DNA of 64,000 bases from Pontibacter cellulosilyticus (GCF_014306105.1 NZ_JACRVF010000001.1:1194413-1258412); one strand, 5' to 3'. Shown: positions 48,452-57,856, counted from the first letter of the stretch. Notes: generated from the letters alone by a model not told the origin. A program made the numbers and translations.

Positions 48452-50005
48452 TTAATACCGTTCCTTTATCAGCTTTTCTAATACAGCGCTGCGTAAGGCT
48501 TCGGCTGCTTCCAACTCCTCGGGTTGCCATGGCAGTGAAGTATGCTTTACCGTTTCCTGGTAGGTAGCAAAGGAGTTACGCGGATGATACGTCTTGCCGT
48601 CAGGTTCCATTTGGATGGCATTGTCTGGATTGCCTCCCCAACTCACTGTTTGGAGTACCTCGGGCCTGAACCCAAGTATAAACTCTCCCTGATCGGCATT
48701 AACCGGAATTGATATCAACCCACTGGCTATTTCTTTAAAGCTTCTACTGTTCGGGTACAACTGCGGCAGAGTATCGGTGGCAAACAAGCCATTGTTCTTA
48801 TTGCGTCGCAGCCAGGAGGCCAGCTCCTTCAGCTCCTGTTTGCCCGGTGTGCTGCCGTTCGTCCAGATGTTGCCTTCGTATACTACGGCTGCACCACTAA
48901 GAGAAAGCAGGTCCTGTATTCCAGTGGCACCATCCAGCAACCCATCAGCAAAGTGCGTGGTGTTGTAGAGCTGTTCTACCAGCTTAATATGAATATTACG
49001 AAGGGTAACCCGAAGGGACATGTGCTCTTCGCGTTGCTTTGCCTCGAGTTGTGCCGAAAGTATACCGGCAAGCAGTTCCATAGCAGAGCGCATTTCGTAG
49101 CCAGGGTATTTAGCTGTTTTATGATGACAAGAGATCAGGCCCCACAGCTGGTTATCGATAATAATAGGCAGCGACATGGAAGCGGTGATCTTCAGGTTGG
49201 TCAGGTACTCCAGGTGCACGTTGGCAACACTCCGAAGGCTACTCTCTGATAGGTCTGTGAAGCGCTGGGTTAGTGGGTTTATTATTGGCACAAGGCGCAC
49301 AGGCGTATAATCGCGTGTCGGGATAAGGCGGTACGGGTTTTTAAAGTATAAGTCGCGTGCCTGCCTCGGTACATCCGAAGCCGGAAACCGAAGACCCATG
49401 TAGTCATCCATATCATCTTCCTTTGCCTGGGCCACTACAATACCGTTCCATTGCGGGTCGAACTGGTATACCAGTACCCTGTCAAACCCACTGAACTGCT
49501 TCAACTCATCAGCTGCCCGCTGAGAGATTTCCTGGCAAGTACCTGCCTGCTTTAAGAGCGAGGTGATGTACTTGATATGCTGGTACAGTCGCACAAAAGA
49601 TTCTTCCGGCGTTGATTTGTTCTCTTCGAGCTCTACCAGCACGTAATCCTGCTGCGGAAGTATAAGCGCCAGCAAAGAAATTTCCTGGTCGTTTACCTTA
49701 AAGTTTAAGGTGAACGGAATTTTTTCCTGGCCATCCTGTATGTTCAGTTTCTTAAGAATTTCTTTATACTGCCCCTCCTGCAGGAAATTGGAGAGCGGCT
49801 GCTCCAGCAGTTTTTCGGCAGGAACGGACAGGAAGTCGGCTACATTATCTGTGGTTTGCAGAATGCGCAACTCCTTTTTATCCAGTACCAGTAGCACACC
49901 ATGCGGTTGAATCAGGTTGACCAGGTGCAGGGGTATACTTCCGCAAAACTCTGAGTCGTAATTTTTTTCAATAGTAAGGTTGATGGGTGCTGTGCTTTCG
50001 CTCAT
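48452..50005 (-). CDS. Bacteriophytochrome photosensory module (PAS-GAF-PHY) without kinase
   Basis: Red/far-red light sensor. 517 residues: PAS about 20-125, with biliverdin-attachment C21 in FCGSIPLHLVNLIQPHGVLLVL; GAF about 145-320 with YMGLRFPASDVPRQARDLY, the DYTPVRLVPIINPLT segment and NVHLEYLTNLKITASMSLP; PHY about 330-510 with the tongue motif HPRNSFATY. The key Asp of the PASDVP motif and the chromophore-pocket histidine (IHLEY equivalent) are present, so it should bind biliverdin. It ends straight after PHY, whereas typical bacteriophytochromes continue into a histidine kinase. The fusion kinase 63 bp downstream is the natural output partner. No haem oxygenase gene is in the window. 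Confidence 0.92.
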   Translation of the reverse strand: MSESTAPINLTIEKNYDSEFCGSIPLHLVNLIQPHGVLLVLDKKELRILQTTDNVADFLSVPAEKLLEQPLSNFLQEGQYKEILKKLNIQDGQEKIPFTLNFKVNDQEISLLALILPQQDYVLVELEENKSTPEESFVRLYQHIKYITSLLKQAGTCQEISQRAADELKQFSGFDRVLVYQFDPQWNGIVVAQAKEDDMDDYMGLRFPASDVPRQARDLYFKNPYRLIPTRDYTPVRLVPIINPLTQRFTDLSESSLRSVANVHLEYLTNLKITASMSLPIIIDNQLWGLISCHHKTAKYPGYEMRSAMELLAGILSAQLEAKQREEHMSLRVTLRNIHIKLVEQLYNTTHFADGLLDGATGIQDLLSLSGAAVVYEGNIWTNGSTPGKQELKELASWLRRNKNNGLFATDTLPQLYPNSRSFKEIASGLISIPVNADQGEFILGFRPEVLQTVSWGGNPDNAIQMEPDGKTYHPRNSFATYQETVKHTSLPWQPEELEAAEALRSAVLEKLIKERY

Positions 50006-50190
50006 AAAGGATACTGTAAGTTTGGGTGATATACTTGCTGCTGATGTCAGTTACACAGATCAAAACAGCGAGTTTGTCCACTTGTTTATAAAATTCCGTA
50101 CGTGGCCACAATCAGTTGTCCACAAGATAGCACTTTTACGTTAGTTTACCGCCAATAACCATAATACTGGCGGAAAACAGTTGTTTTATT

Positions 50191-50643
50191 CTAACGCTTG
50201 GCTTCGTTTGCAGGATCTGTCACACTTGGGGTCAAAGGCCTGTTCTCCCCCAAGAATTGAACCGCTTCTTCTCTAGTGATGAAGTAACTGAAATTTACCT
50301 GCTTGTTAAGCGCTTTCTCCATTTCCTCGCCAATCTTAAAACCAAAGCTGTTAGCCTTGGAAACGTGCAGTATTTGCTTTAGCCCCATAGCAGTCATTTT
50401 GGGTACCCAGATCCGGGAGAGCCAGTTTATGGAGTCACCCCAGATGGATAGTATGTTGCTGCAGTCGTTTATAATTGTGTCACTGGGCATTTGCTTAACA
50501 CAGGTTTCCAGCCACAGCATCACAGTCTCTACCTGCAATTTTGTCGTATACCCACGCCAAGTCAACACCAGGGTATTAAACCCGTTCAAATGGTTGACTT
50601 TACAATAAGCCTTCCCGAATTCATTTTCAAACTCCTTTTCCAT
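50191..50643 (-). CDS. STAS/SpoIIAA-like small protein
   Basis: Cytoplasmic protein of 150 residues. Alternating strands and helices (CKVNHLNGFNTLVLTWRG, then a helix, then SDTIINDCSNI, then WLSRIWVPKMTAMGLKQILHV, then FITREEAVQFLG) match the layout of the STAS/SpoIIAA-like proteins common next to sensors in Bacteroidota. The DCS near 61-63 takes the place of the phospho-acceptor Ser/Asp loop. A role as a switch in the nearby pathway is inference. It is 185 bp upstream of the phytochrome gene, same strand. Confidence 0.6.
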   Translation of the reverse strand: MEKEFENEFGKAYCKVNHLNGFNTLVLTWRGYTTKLQVETVMLWLETCVKQMPSDTIINDCSNILSIWGDSINWLSRIWVPKMTAMGLKQILHVSKANSFGFKIGEEMEKALNKQVNFSYFITREEAVQFLGENRPLTPSVTDPANEAKR

Positions 50644-50982
50644 TACTCTAACGAATGTGTTGGCAGCTATTGATTGGGGATTCTCTATATGCTTTAGATT
50701 AAAAGATGATGTTATAATTTACAAGCAGCTTAATATGAAGCATATGTGCTACTCCCCAAAACTACCATACTGTAAAGCAATGCGATGATTAGGAGCCATG
50801 CGATGGTAAAGCGCCTTTGATGACAACCCATTGTCGTACTTTTACAAAGATAAGCTTAATAAGAAGATAAAGGCCGCTAGCGGGCCCGTTGTTATGAGGT
50901 GGACACTATGATTTTTGTGTCGTATTTTTTACGACAGACGAGCAAAAGGAAAGAAAAAAGTACAGCTTTTTCTTTAAAATTC
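50644..50982. other. Intergenic region between STAS-like and regulator genes
   Basis: 338 bp, no convincing frame. A GGCCGCTAGCGGGCC palindrome lies near 50870-50885, which may help terminate the leftward regulator transcript, but it is not followed by a T-run. Confidence 0.45.
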
Positions 50983-51624
50983 TTAGTCTACCCACACCAG
51001 GTTGTTTGTGAGGCAATAGCGAATGAGCTCTGCATTAGAAGTAAAGCCCATTTTATCAAAAATGCGGTTGCGGTATGTATTTACCGTGCTAAGGGTCAGG
51101 GTCAGGCTTTCTGCTATATTTTTAATTGATTCGCCCTCGCCTATCTTGCACATGATCTGGAACTCCCTGTCTGATAGTTTTTCATGTGGCTCTCCAGCCT
51201 GGTTATCATTCGCAACAGACTCAACGAGCAGTTCGGCCAGCGAGGCAGAAATATACTTATGTCCGGCCCATACTTTATGAATAGCAGAGACCAATTCATC
51301 AGCCGCACTCTCTTTAGAAAGATAGCCTGCAGCTCCAGCCTTAAGAGAGCGCATGGCATAGGTTTTTTCTGGATACATGCTAAGCATAAGTACAGGCACA
51401 TGCGGATGTAGCCGCTTCATATCCAGCAGCACGTCAAGCCCGCTTTTAACAGGCATGTTAATATCCAGCACTACAAAATTGGCCTGACTTTTCTCCAGTT
51501 TCTTCATAACTTCGGCACCGTTTACAGCCTCCGCCACAACAGCTATTTCGGGTTCATCTTTCAGTACTTTTTTAAGCCCTTCCCTTATTAGCAGATAGTC
51601 ATCTGCGATGAGTAAATTGATCAT
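50983..51624 (-). CDS. NarL/FixJ-type response regulator
   Basis: DNA-binding regulator of about 213 residues: receiver with LLIADDYLLIREGLKKV, phospho-acceptor in VVLDINMP, and YLSKESA lysine; LuxR-type HTH in the last 65 residues (KLSDREFQIMCKIGEGESIKNIAESLTLTLSTVNTYRNRIFDKMGF). ATG 51624 was chosen because the receiver starts right there and AGAGG precedes it. An ATG at 51645 overlapping the kinase stop by 4 bp is also possible. Directly downstream of the hybrid kinase, so certainly its partner, most probably of its C-terminal HisKA_3 transmitter. Confidence 0.92.
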   Translation of the reverse strand: MINLLIADDYLLIREGLKKVLKDEPEIAVVAEAVNGAEVMKKLEKSQANFVVLDINMPVKSGLDVLLDMKRLHPHVPVLMLSMYPEKTYAMRSLKAGAAGYLSKESAADELVSAIHKVWAGHKYISASLAELLVESVANDNQAGEPHEKLSDREFQIMCKIGEGESIKNIAESLTLTLSTVNTYRNRIFDKMGFTSNAELIRYCLTNNLVWVD

Positions 51625-51641
51625 AACCTCTTTTATTGAAT

Positions 51642-54600
51642 TCAAATGGAAATGTGCTGCATTTGACCTAGTGGCACATCCAGTCTTACTTTTGTTCCTG
51701 TTTCCGGGCTGGAGTCAAATAACAGGTTTGCACCAATACGGGCTGCCCTTTCGTGCATACCCAACAGGCCAAATGTTCTCATATCGGTCAGGCTATCAGG
51801 CGCCATTCCTTTGCCATTATCCGATATAGTAAAGCAGAAATGAGCTTCGCTTTTTGTAACATCTATTGTTACTGCTGTTGCACCTGCATGCCTAGCCACG
51901 TTGGTCAACGTCTCCTGAATAATCCTGAATATTTCTATAGAGATCTCCCTGTCAAGGGCGATGTAATCTAATTCGGCGTTTACCTCCACGGCAATAGTGG
52001 TACGCTTTTGAAAATCCTGCGCCTGCGACTCAACTTCGGATAACAAGCCAAAGTTATCCAGCACGGCAGGCCTTAAAGCAGCCACAATATCGCGCACGGA
52101 TTTGATAGAACCGTTGATGGTTTTCTGCATATTTTCGAGCTCCTCCTGCAACAGCTTCTGCTCCACATTGCCGGTGGCCAATTTTTTGAGCAACAGCACA
52201 ACATCAATTTTAAGAGCGGTAAAGGCTTGGCCCAGTTCGTCGTGCAGTTCACGGGCAATGTATTTGCGCTCTTCTTCGCGCATTACCTGCAGGTGAGATG
52301 TAAGTGCCCGAAGTTGCTCATGCGACCGGGACAAGGATGCCTGTGCTTTCTTTTTAGAAGCGATCTCTTCCTGCAGCATTGTGTTCGCAAACTGCAATGC
52401 CTGTGTACGTTCTGCTACTTTTTCTTCCAAGTCGCGGTTATACTTGCTTAGCAGATCTTCGGCCCATTTACGCTTGGTTATATCCACGGAGGCACCAATA
52501 TAGCCGGCAAAGCTACCGTCGGGCATAAACCTCGGAACACCATGGTTTAGGAACCAGTGATAGGCTCCATCAGCTCCAAGCAGGCGCAGCTCCATTTCGT
52601 ATGGCTTATGTGTTCGAAGGGCAGCTTTGTAGTTATCCAGCAGGAGTGCCTGGTCGTCGGGGTGCACCCCCTGCAGCCAACCATTTTGCTGCTCCTGCTC
52701 CAGCGAGCGGCCCCTGAACTTAAGCCAGCTCTTATTAAAATATATGGGTTCATTGCCAAACTCTGAGATCCAAATCAATACCGGTGCTGCATCTGCCATT
52801 ACTTTAAAGCGCATTTCCAGCTCCTGCCGTGCCTGCTCCTCCATTTTCCGCACGGTTGTATTACATATGTACATCGAGAGTCCCTGCTTGTAAGGATACA
52901 CCTTCACATCAAACCAGGCATTAAGAGTTGGATACTCCATGTCAAATTGTACCTCCTGCCCTGTTTGCTTCGCCTCCAGCACCTTGTCATAAAAAATGGT
53001 GCCTTCAAGCTCCGGGAACACATCCCAGATCACGTTGCCGATAAAGTCTACCTCGGTGCGGTTGGTGAATTTTCCAGCGTTGTCGTTGATATATGTATAG
53101 CGCAGGTCCTTATCCAGTACAATAAAGGCATCGCTCATATTTGCCAGTATATCCGTCAGTTCGGCTTTCAGTTCCTGCGATTCCAGCAGTAGCCTGTGTT
53201 CCCGTTGCAGCGCGTTTTTACGTAACTCAGCGATCTGTAGCTGAGATTTAATGCGTACAAGTAATTCGCGGGCACTGAATGGCTTGGTCATATAATCATC
53301 AGCACCGAGGCCCAGTCCCCGGAGCTTTTCTTCCTCTCCTGCCTGAGCTGACAGAAGTATGACCGGCAGTGCACTGAGCTTTGGCTGTTTTCTTATCTCC
53401 TGCAGCAATGCTATCCCGTCCATTACTGGCATCATACTATCGCTTAGCACCACATCCACAGCTTCTGACCTTAGATGTGCCAGCGCTTCCTGACCGTTGG
53501 ATGAGGTCAAAACCCGGTACGAAGGTTCCAGCACACGCTTGATGTAAGCCAACATGTCCTGGTTATCATCTGTGAGCAACACTGTAGACTTTAGCTGTCC
53601 TGCTTCTGTATTGTTTGTTTGATCGCTGTAACCAGTAGTGTCATCATTCGTCGCCAGCCAGGAGCCAGCCTCTATTAGGTATGGATTTGCCCCTTCTTTC
53701 CCAGATACCTGATAGGTCCTGGCATCAGAAGATATTATACTTTCAAAAGGCAGGTGTTCTTTTCCTTTTTTGAGTACAACCGAAAAGGAACTTCCCTTAC
53801 CGGGCGCACTATCTACGGTTATACTTCCATGGTGCATTTTTACCAGTTCGGCCACCATCGACAAACCTATGCCTGAGCCTTCGTAAGAGCGGCCGCAGTT
53901 ATTCTGTATCTTATGGAAACGGTTAAAGATCTGGGGTAATTCGTCTGGAGCTATGCCTACGCCTGTATCCTGTACCTGCAGTTCCACCTCTTCGCTGTGG
54001 TCAATCAGTCTCAACGTAACTTCACCCTCCAGTGTAAACTTAAAGGCGTTAGACAGTAAGTTGTAAATTATCTTTTCCCACATTTCAGGGTCTACATAGA
54101 AAGGCTCTGTAACAGCATCGCAATTGATACTGTACTTGAGGCCTGCCCGCTCCATGACGGAGGTAAATGTGCTGCCTAGTTCCTTCGTGAAAGAGGCCAG
54201 ATCTACTGCACAGAAGCCGGCCTTTGCCTTACCCGATTCTATACTTGAGAAGTTGAGCAAGTAATTTACCTGTTTCAGTAAGCGCAGCCCGTTGCGCCTG
54301 ATCATTTCGAGCTGTTGCTTTTCCTGCTCGCTACGAAACGCCTCTTGCTCCAGCAGGCTCTCCACCGGCCCTAACATTAGTGTAATTGGGGTACGGAATT
54401 CGTGGCTGATGTTGCTAAAGAAAGCTGTCTTGGCATCGTTAAGCTCCAGTAGCTTTCTGTTACGTTCTTTTTCCTGCTCCACAACTCTAACATTAGAGCA
54501 TAAAGCATTTACATGTGTATGCAGCAGGTTCAGGAAGTTAACGTACTGCTCGTCGTACTCCAGCAACGGGCTTATACCTATTATAAGCCAGCCAGACAGT

Positions 54601-55475
54601 TGCTCCCGCCCGGAGCCAACGATTGGCAATGCCAAAGCACGCTGCGGTAACATCTGATGGTCTGGCAGCACTAAGTGAGGAAGAAGTGCGGAAAGATCTT
54701 CCAGAAGAACGGGGGCAACCATTTTAGCATACTGCTGTAGCGGCCATGCAGCACCACTGGCAAGTGCAGGTATCAGTTTAAGTTCCTTCGCAAAAGAGAC
54801 CTGAGTATAGTTTGATAAGGCAAGGGAGTTATTTACACAATTGTATAGCAGGGCAAACGGCGTATCTCTTTTACTTGCACCCAATATGCTGCACAACTCC
54901 GAACTTACATCTGCTATGCTTCCGCTTTTAACACTCACGGCACCAATTTGTCGCAGCGTTTCCAGCCTGCGTTCACTCAGCACCTGCCTTGTCTCTTCGG
55001 AGCTTGTACAGAAAATACCTCCCACCGAACCGTCTTCCTGTATAATGGGGCTGCAGGAGAATGTAAAGTAAGCTTCTTCTTTAAAGCCTTTGCGCTCATT
55101 ATAAAGCAGTAGCTTATCCGCAAACCAGGCTTCACCCGTGTCCAGCACTTTATTAAACATAGGGCCTACCACCTCCCAGATATCAGCCCACATTAACTTT
55201 GCAGGCTTCCCCAACGACGCTTGCTGCCGGTTGCCCATAAAATGCATGTAAGCATCATTGTTGAGCATGATCATATCCCTGCCCCACCAGATGGCCATCG
55301 GGTAGTCGGAACCTAGCATTATATGCACAGCGGTTCTCAGGCTTTGGGGCCAGGAGCTGATTGGTCCTAATAATGATTCCTCCCAGGCGAAGTCCCGTAT
55401 TTGCTGGTGCATTTGACTGCTGCCAAGAAAGCCGGTATCGGAAGTGGGTTGTGGAGCAAAGGTACTTTCTTTCAT
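51642..55475 (-). CDS. Hybrid histidine kinase with two transmitters
   Basis: Cytoplasmic signalling protein of 1277 residues. Order: PAS-like N-terminus about 20-160; GAF-like 170-325; HisKA with H358 in SNISHEFRTPIT and ATPase to 572 (DTGVGIA, GSGIGLSMV); receiver 632-750 with D679 in VVLSDSMMPVMDG; PAS 775-880; PAS_3 885-1000; coiled linker AERTQAL; a second transmitter HisKA_3 with H1078 in IARELHDELGQ and its own ATPase (NVARHAGATAV, DNGKGMA, FGLLGMHERA). Two independent histidines and one internal receiver thus share a chain. It is followed by a NarL-type regulator with 17 bp spacing. Confidence 0.92.
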   Translation of the reverse strand: MKESTFAPQPTSDTGFLGSSQMHQQIRDFAWEESLLGPISSWPQSLRTAVHIMLGSDYPMAIWWGRDMIMLNNDAYMHFMGNRQQASLGKPAKLMWADIWEVVGPMFNKVLDTGEAWFADKLLLYNERKGFKEEAYFTFSCSPIIQEDGSVGGIFCTSSEETRQVLSERRLETLRQIGAVSVKSGSIADVSSELCSILGASKRDTPFALLYNCVNNSLALSNYTQVSFAKELKLIPALASGAAWPLQQYAKMVAPVLLEDLSALLPHLVLPDHQMLPQRALALPIVGSGREQLSGWLIIGISPLLEYDEQYVNFLNLLHTHVNALCSNVRVVEQEKERNRKLLELNDAKTAFFSNISHEFRTPITLMLGPVESLLEQEAFRSEQEKQQLEMIRRNGLRLLKQVNYLLNFSSIESGKAKAGFCAVDLASFTKELGSTFTSVMERAGLKYSINCDAVTEPFYVDPEMWEKIIYNLLSNAFKFTLEGEVTLRLIDHSEEVELQVQDTGVGIAPDELPQIFNRFHKIQNNCGRSYEGSGIGLSMVAELVKMHHGSITVDSAPGKGSSFSVVLKKGKEHLPFESIISSDARTYQVSGKEGANPYLIEAGSWLATNDDTTGYSDQTNNTEAGQLKSTVLLTDDNQDMLAYIKRVLEPSYRVLTSSNGQEALAHLRSEAVDVVLSDSMMPVMDGIALLQEIRKQPKLSALPVILLSAQAGEEEKLRGLGLGADDYMTKPFSARELLVRIKSQLQIAELRKNALQREHRLLLESQELKAELTDILANMSDAFIVLDKDLRYTYINDNAGKFTNRTEVDFIGNVIWDVFPELEGTIFYDKVLEAKQTGQEVQFDMEYPTLNAWFDVKVYPYKQGLSMYICNTTVRKMEEQARQELEMRFKVMADAAPVLIWISEFGNEPIYFNKSWLKFRGRSLEQEQQNGWLQGVHPDDQALLLDNYKAALRTHKPYEMELRLLGADGAYHWFLNHGVPRFMPDGSFAGYIGASVDITKRKWAEDLLSKYNRDLEEKVAERTQALQFANTMLQEEIASKKKAQASLSRSHEQLRALTSHLQVMREEERKYIARELHDELGQAFTALKIDVVLLLKKLATGNVEQKLLQEELENMQKTINGSIKSVRDIVAALRPAVLDNFGLLSEVESQAQDFQKRTTIAVEVNAELDYIALDREISIEIFRIIQETLTNVARHAGATAVTIDVTKSEAHFCFTISDNGKGMAPDSLTDMRTFGLLGMHERAARIGANLLFDSSPETGTKVRLDVPLGQMQHISI

Positions 55476-55932
55476 AGAGCAGTGGTAAGGTAAGAGGTAA
55501 TGCCTTCCAAAACATCCGGCGCCTTTGGCAGATTAATTACCGGAAAGCTTTACAAAAATCATAAAAAATTATGACCTGTAATCGAAATCAACAAAGCGGT
55601 TTAAATAATAGTTGCCTCTAATATTAAAGCAGCTACAACCTGTACAGCAAAGCAGCAGGTTGTGCATAAGTATAAAAATGAAGTGTTGGTAAAGGTACAA
55701 TCCGGAATGAAATATAAGTTAAAGCTGTTGATTAACCCGTTCTTGGTGCTGCAGGGACACATTTGAAACATTAAGCAGGTCTATCATCATTAAGTCTGGA
55801 AGTTGATTTTAGAAGAACTAAGGCGGCCTCAGGAAAAAACTGAAAAAAAATTTAAAATTTTTTCCTTCTTCATGTTGTCTTCATCTTGACATTATAGTTT
55901 TGATGCATAAATTAATTAAACCGATAAAGACA
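55476..55932. other. Divergent intergenic region before repeat-protein gene
   Basis: 457 bp between the hybrid kinase and the secreted repeat protein. It is AT-rich with an A/T tract (55830-55870) just before the promoter listed next. No coding frame. Confidence 0.5.
55875..55902 (+). promoter_or_regulatory. Bacteroidota-type promoter of repeat-protein gene
   Basis: TTG at 55875-55877, 17-bp spacer, TAGTTTTG at 55895-55902 matches TTG / TAnnTTTG exactly. The predicted transcript starts near 55909, about 24 bp before the ATG at 55933. An A/T-rich block lies directly upstream. Confidence 0.6.
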
Positions 55933-56838
55933 ATGAAAAAGATAACACTATTGGTTGCCGCGCTTTTAAGCACTGCAACAGTATTCGCCCAGACAAACAC
56001 TACTTCTGTAAAAGCCAAAAAAAGCACTACTACCGAGGTTGCTGCTGACGAGAACGGCAAAAAAGTTAAGACAAATAACAGAGCCGATGTAGATGCATCC
56101 TCTTCTACTGAAACAGAAGAAGGCAAAGCAGAAGGAAAAGCCAAGGTAAACGGATCGGTGTCTGTTAAGGCTAAGAAGAACAAAGAAAAGCAGACAGAAA
56201 CCGAAGCTACTCCAAAAGAGAATCACGGACAGGTTGTATCGGAAACAGCACACAGCCTGAAAGCAACAGCTACAGCAGAAGGTGAGAAAACAACACAGCG
56301 CGGACAGGCAGTAGCCGAGGTTGCACAGAGCAATGCAACTGCAGTGGCGGCCAAAGGAAAAGAAACAGCTGTAACAGGAGAAGAGGTTGCCGTAGAGGTA
56401 GCGCAGCAGTCTGAAGCTACGGTTAAAGTACAAGGCAAAAAAACTGAGGAGACAAGCAAAGCACAGGCAACAACTGCGCAGGCACATGGCAAAGCTGTAG
56501 TAGAAACTGCACAGGGCACGCAGGAACAAGGCAAGAACAAAGGCCAGGAAGTGAAAGAGGTTGCAACAGCAAAAGCCAAGGAAAAACCAGCACAGGTAGA
56601 AGCCAAAGGCAAGGCAGCTGCACAAACTAAAGTAAGAGGCGGTGCCAGCCGCGCGGCAGGTGTTACAAGAGCAGCAGGCGCTGCCAAAGTTGGCACAAAT
56701 GCAGGCGCTACAGTAGGCGGTGCTGTAAACAAGACTACCAAAGTGGTTACACCAGGCAAGTCTAACAGACCGGTGCAGGTAGGCGGAGCTGTAAACGTAG
56801 GCGTTGGCTCTAAAATAAAAGTAGGAAGCAACAAATAG
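55933..56838 (+). CDS. Secreted Ala/Lys/Glu-rich repeat protein
   Basis: Exported protein of about 301 residues with a signal peptide ending TVFAQ near 20. No known domain. The mature chain is a low-complexity, charged, amphipathic sequence. From about residue 95 a unit of 25-35 residues repeats loosely: HGQVVSETAHSLKATATAEGEKT, RGQAVAEVAQSNATAVAAKGKET, TGEEVAVEVAQQSEATVKVQGKKT and HGKAVVETAQGTQEQGKNKG. The tail is Gly/Val-rich (VGGAVNVGVGSKIKVGSNK). The composition resembles LEA-like or stress-protective proteins, but this is inference only. A strong promoter is seen upstream and a terminator downstream. Start 55933 was chosen over 55900 for the signal peptide. Confidence 0.75.
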   Translation: MKKITLLVAALLSTATVFAQTNTTSVKAKKSTTTEVAADENGKKVKTNNRADVDASSSTETEEGKAEGKAKVNGSVSVKAKKNKEKQTETEATPKENHGQVVSETAHSLKATATAEGEKTTQRGQAVAEVAQSNATAVAAKGKETAVTGEEVAVEVAQQSEATVKVQGKKTEETSKAQATTAQAHGKAVVETAQGTQEQGKNKGQEVKEVATAKAKEKPAQVEAKGKAAAQTKVRGGASRAAGVTRAAGAAKVGTNAGATVGGAVNKTTKVVTPGKSNRPVQVGGAVNVGVGSKIKVGSNK

Positions 56839-56855
56839 TTTTGTGGTAAGTATAA

Positions 56856-56891
56856 GCCCGGTAGCCTTTGCAATTGCAGAGGCTACCGGGC
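56856..56891 (+). terminator. Hairpin between repeat-protein and barrel genes
   Basis: Perfect 11-bp stem GCCCGGTAGCC / GGCTACCGGGC with an inner partly paired loop. The stem is GC-rich and only ATT follows, so it may attenuate rather than fully stop read-through to the next gene. Confidence 0.65.
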
Positions 56892-56906
56892 ATTAACGAT
56901 TTATAG

Positions 56907-57830
56907 ATGAAGAGAATTTGGATATGGACCTGGCTGTTTTTGCTGCTTCCTGCTTTTGCGTTTGCAAACCTACAGGCGGCCGAGACAGACACAACCAAGA
57001 CAAACTGGTGGGTGGTTGGCGTAGAGACATCTAATAACTCGTCTTTTTTTGGCCGAAACACAGCCACGCGCTACCCCTATATTGCCCCCACTGTAACCTA
57101 TGTGCACCACACCGGCATTTGGGCCTCTGCTACGGCTCACCAGCTTTTTGGCACCGAAGACTTTATTGACGAAACCGACCTGTCTGTTGGCTATAGCTTT
57201 AAGGTGCGCAAGCGCCTGGAGGTGGACCTGAGCTACTCGCATTTTATATTCGGCAAAAACACTCCGCTGGTAAATGCCAGCACCACAGATGCACTTTCGG
57301 CCAGAACTGCCTACGACTGGAAATACCTTTACACTGCTCTTACAGGCAGCTATATTATTGGCAGTGGCAACGATATTTTCACGGTGCTGGAGAACTCGAG
57401 GTACGTGCCGTTAAATCCTCTGTGGCAAGGCAACATACCTGTAGGGCTGGACCCTAAAATCAGTGTAACAGCCGGTACACAGCATTTTTACGACACCCAC
57501 ACCACTACCACTACCAAAAAGACAAGCACCGGTGGTGGCACTACCGGCAGCGGCCCCATAGGCGGTATACTTGATCCGCTAAAGCCCGGCGGAGGCAATG
57601 GCAGCAACAACGGCGGCACCACAACAGAAGAGACGACCACAACCACCACTACCACTAATGTAAGCAGGTTCCGGGTGCTGAACTATGATCTTAAAATACC
57701 AGTGGTAGTATACTATGGCAATTTTGAATTTGAGCCCTCATGGCGTTACTCCATACCAGTTAACAAACTGGAGGGTGATGAGTCAAGGGCGCAGTCATTT
57801 TATACTTTAAGCGTTAAGTACACGTTCTAG
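56907..57830 (+). CDS. Predicted outer-membrane beta-barrel protein
   Basis: Exported protein of 307 residues. The signal peptide ends AFANLQA near 24; the rest is made of alternating strands (WASATAHQLFGTEDF, YSFKVRKRLEVDLSYSHFIF, VVYYGNFEFEPSWRYSIPV) and closes with an aromatic SVKYTF, as in a barrel. Between strands, around 205-250, is a flexible loop of Thr and Gly (GGGTTGSGPIGG, TTTEETTTTTTTTN), probably surface-exposed. No named family is recognised. It lies 26 bp before the regulator of the OmpR-type pair, so it may be a sensor partner or a target of that pair. Confidence 0.7.
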   Translation: MKRIWIWTWLFLLLPAFAFANLQAAETDTTKTNWWVVGVETSNNSSFFGRNTATRYPYIAPTVTYVHHTGIWASATAHQLFGTEDFIDETDLSVGYSFKVRKRLEVDLSYSHFIFGKNTPLVNASTTDALSARTAYDWKYLYTALTGSYIIGSGNDIFTVLENSRYVPLNPLWQGNIPVGLDPKISVTAGTQHFYDTHTTTTTKKTSTGGGTTGSGPIGGILDPLKPGGGNGSNNGGTTTEETTTTTTTTNVSRFRVLNYDLKIPVVVYYGNFEFEPSWRYSIPVNKLEGDESRAQSFYTLSVKYTF

Positions 57831-57856
57831 CATACAACATATATCTCACCTTTATT

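Noticed and set aside
55966..56625. 220-codon Cys/Phe-rich leftward frame opposite the repeat protein
   Set aside because: Antisense image of Ala/Lys-rich codons; the rightward gene has promoter, signal peptide and terminator.
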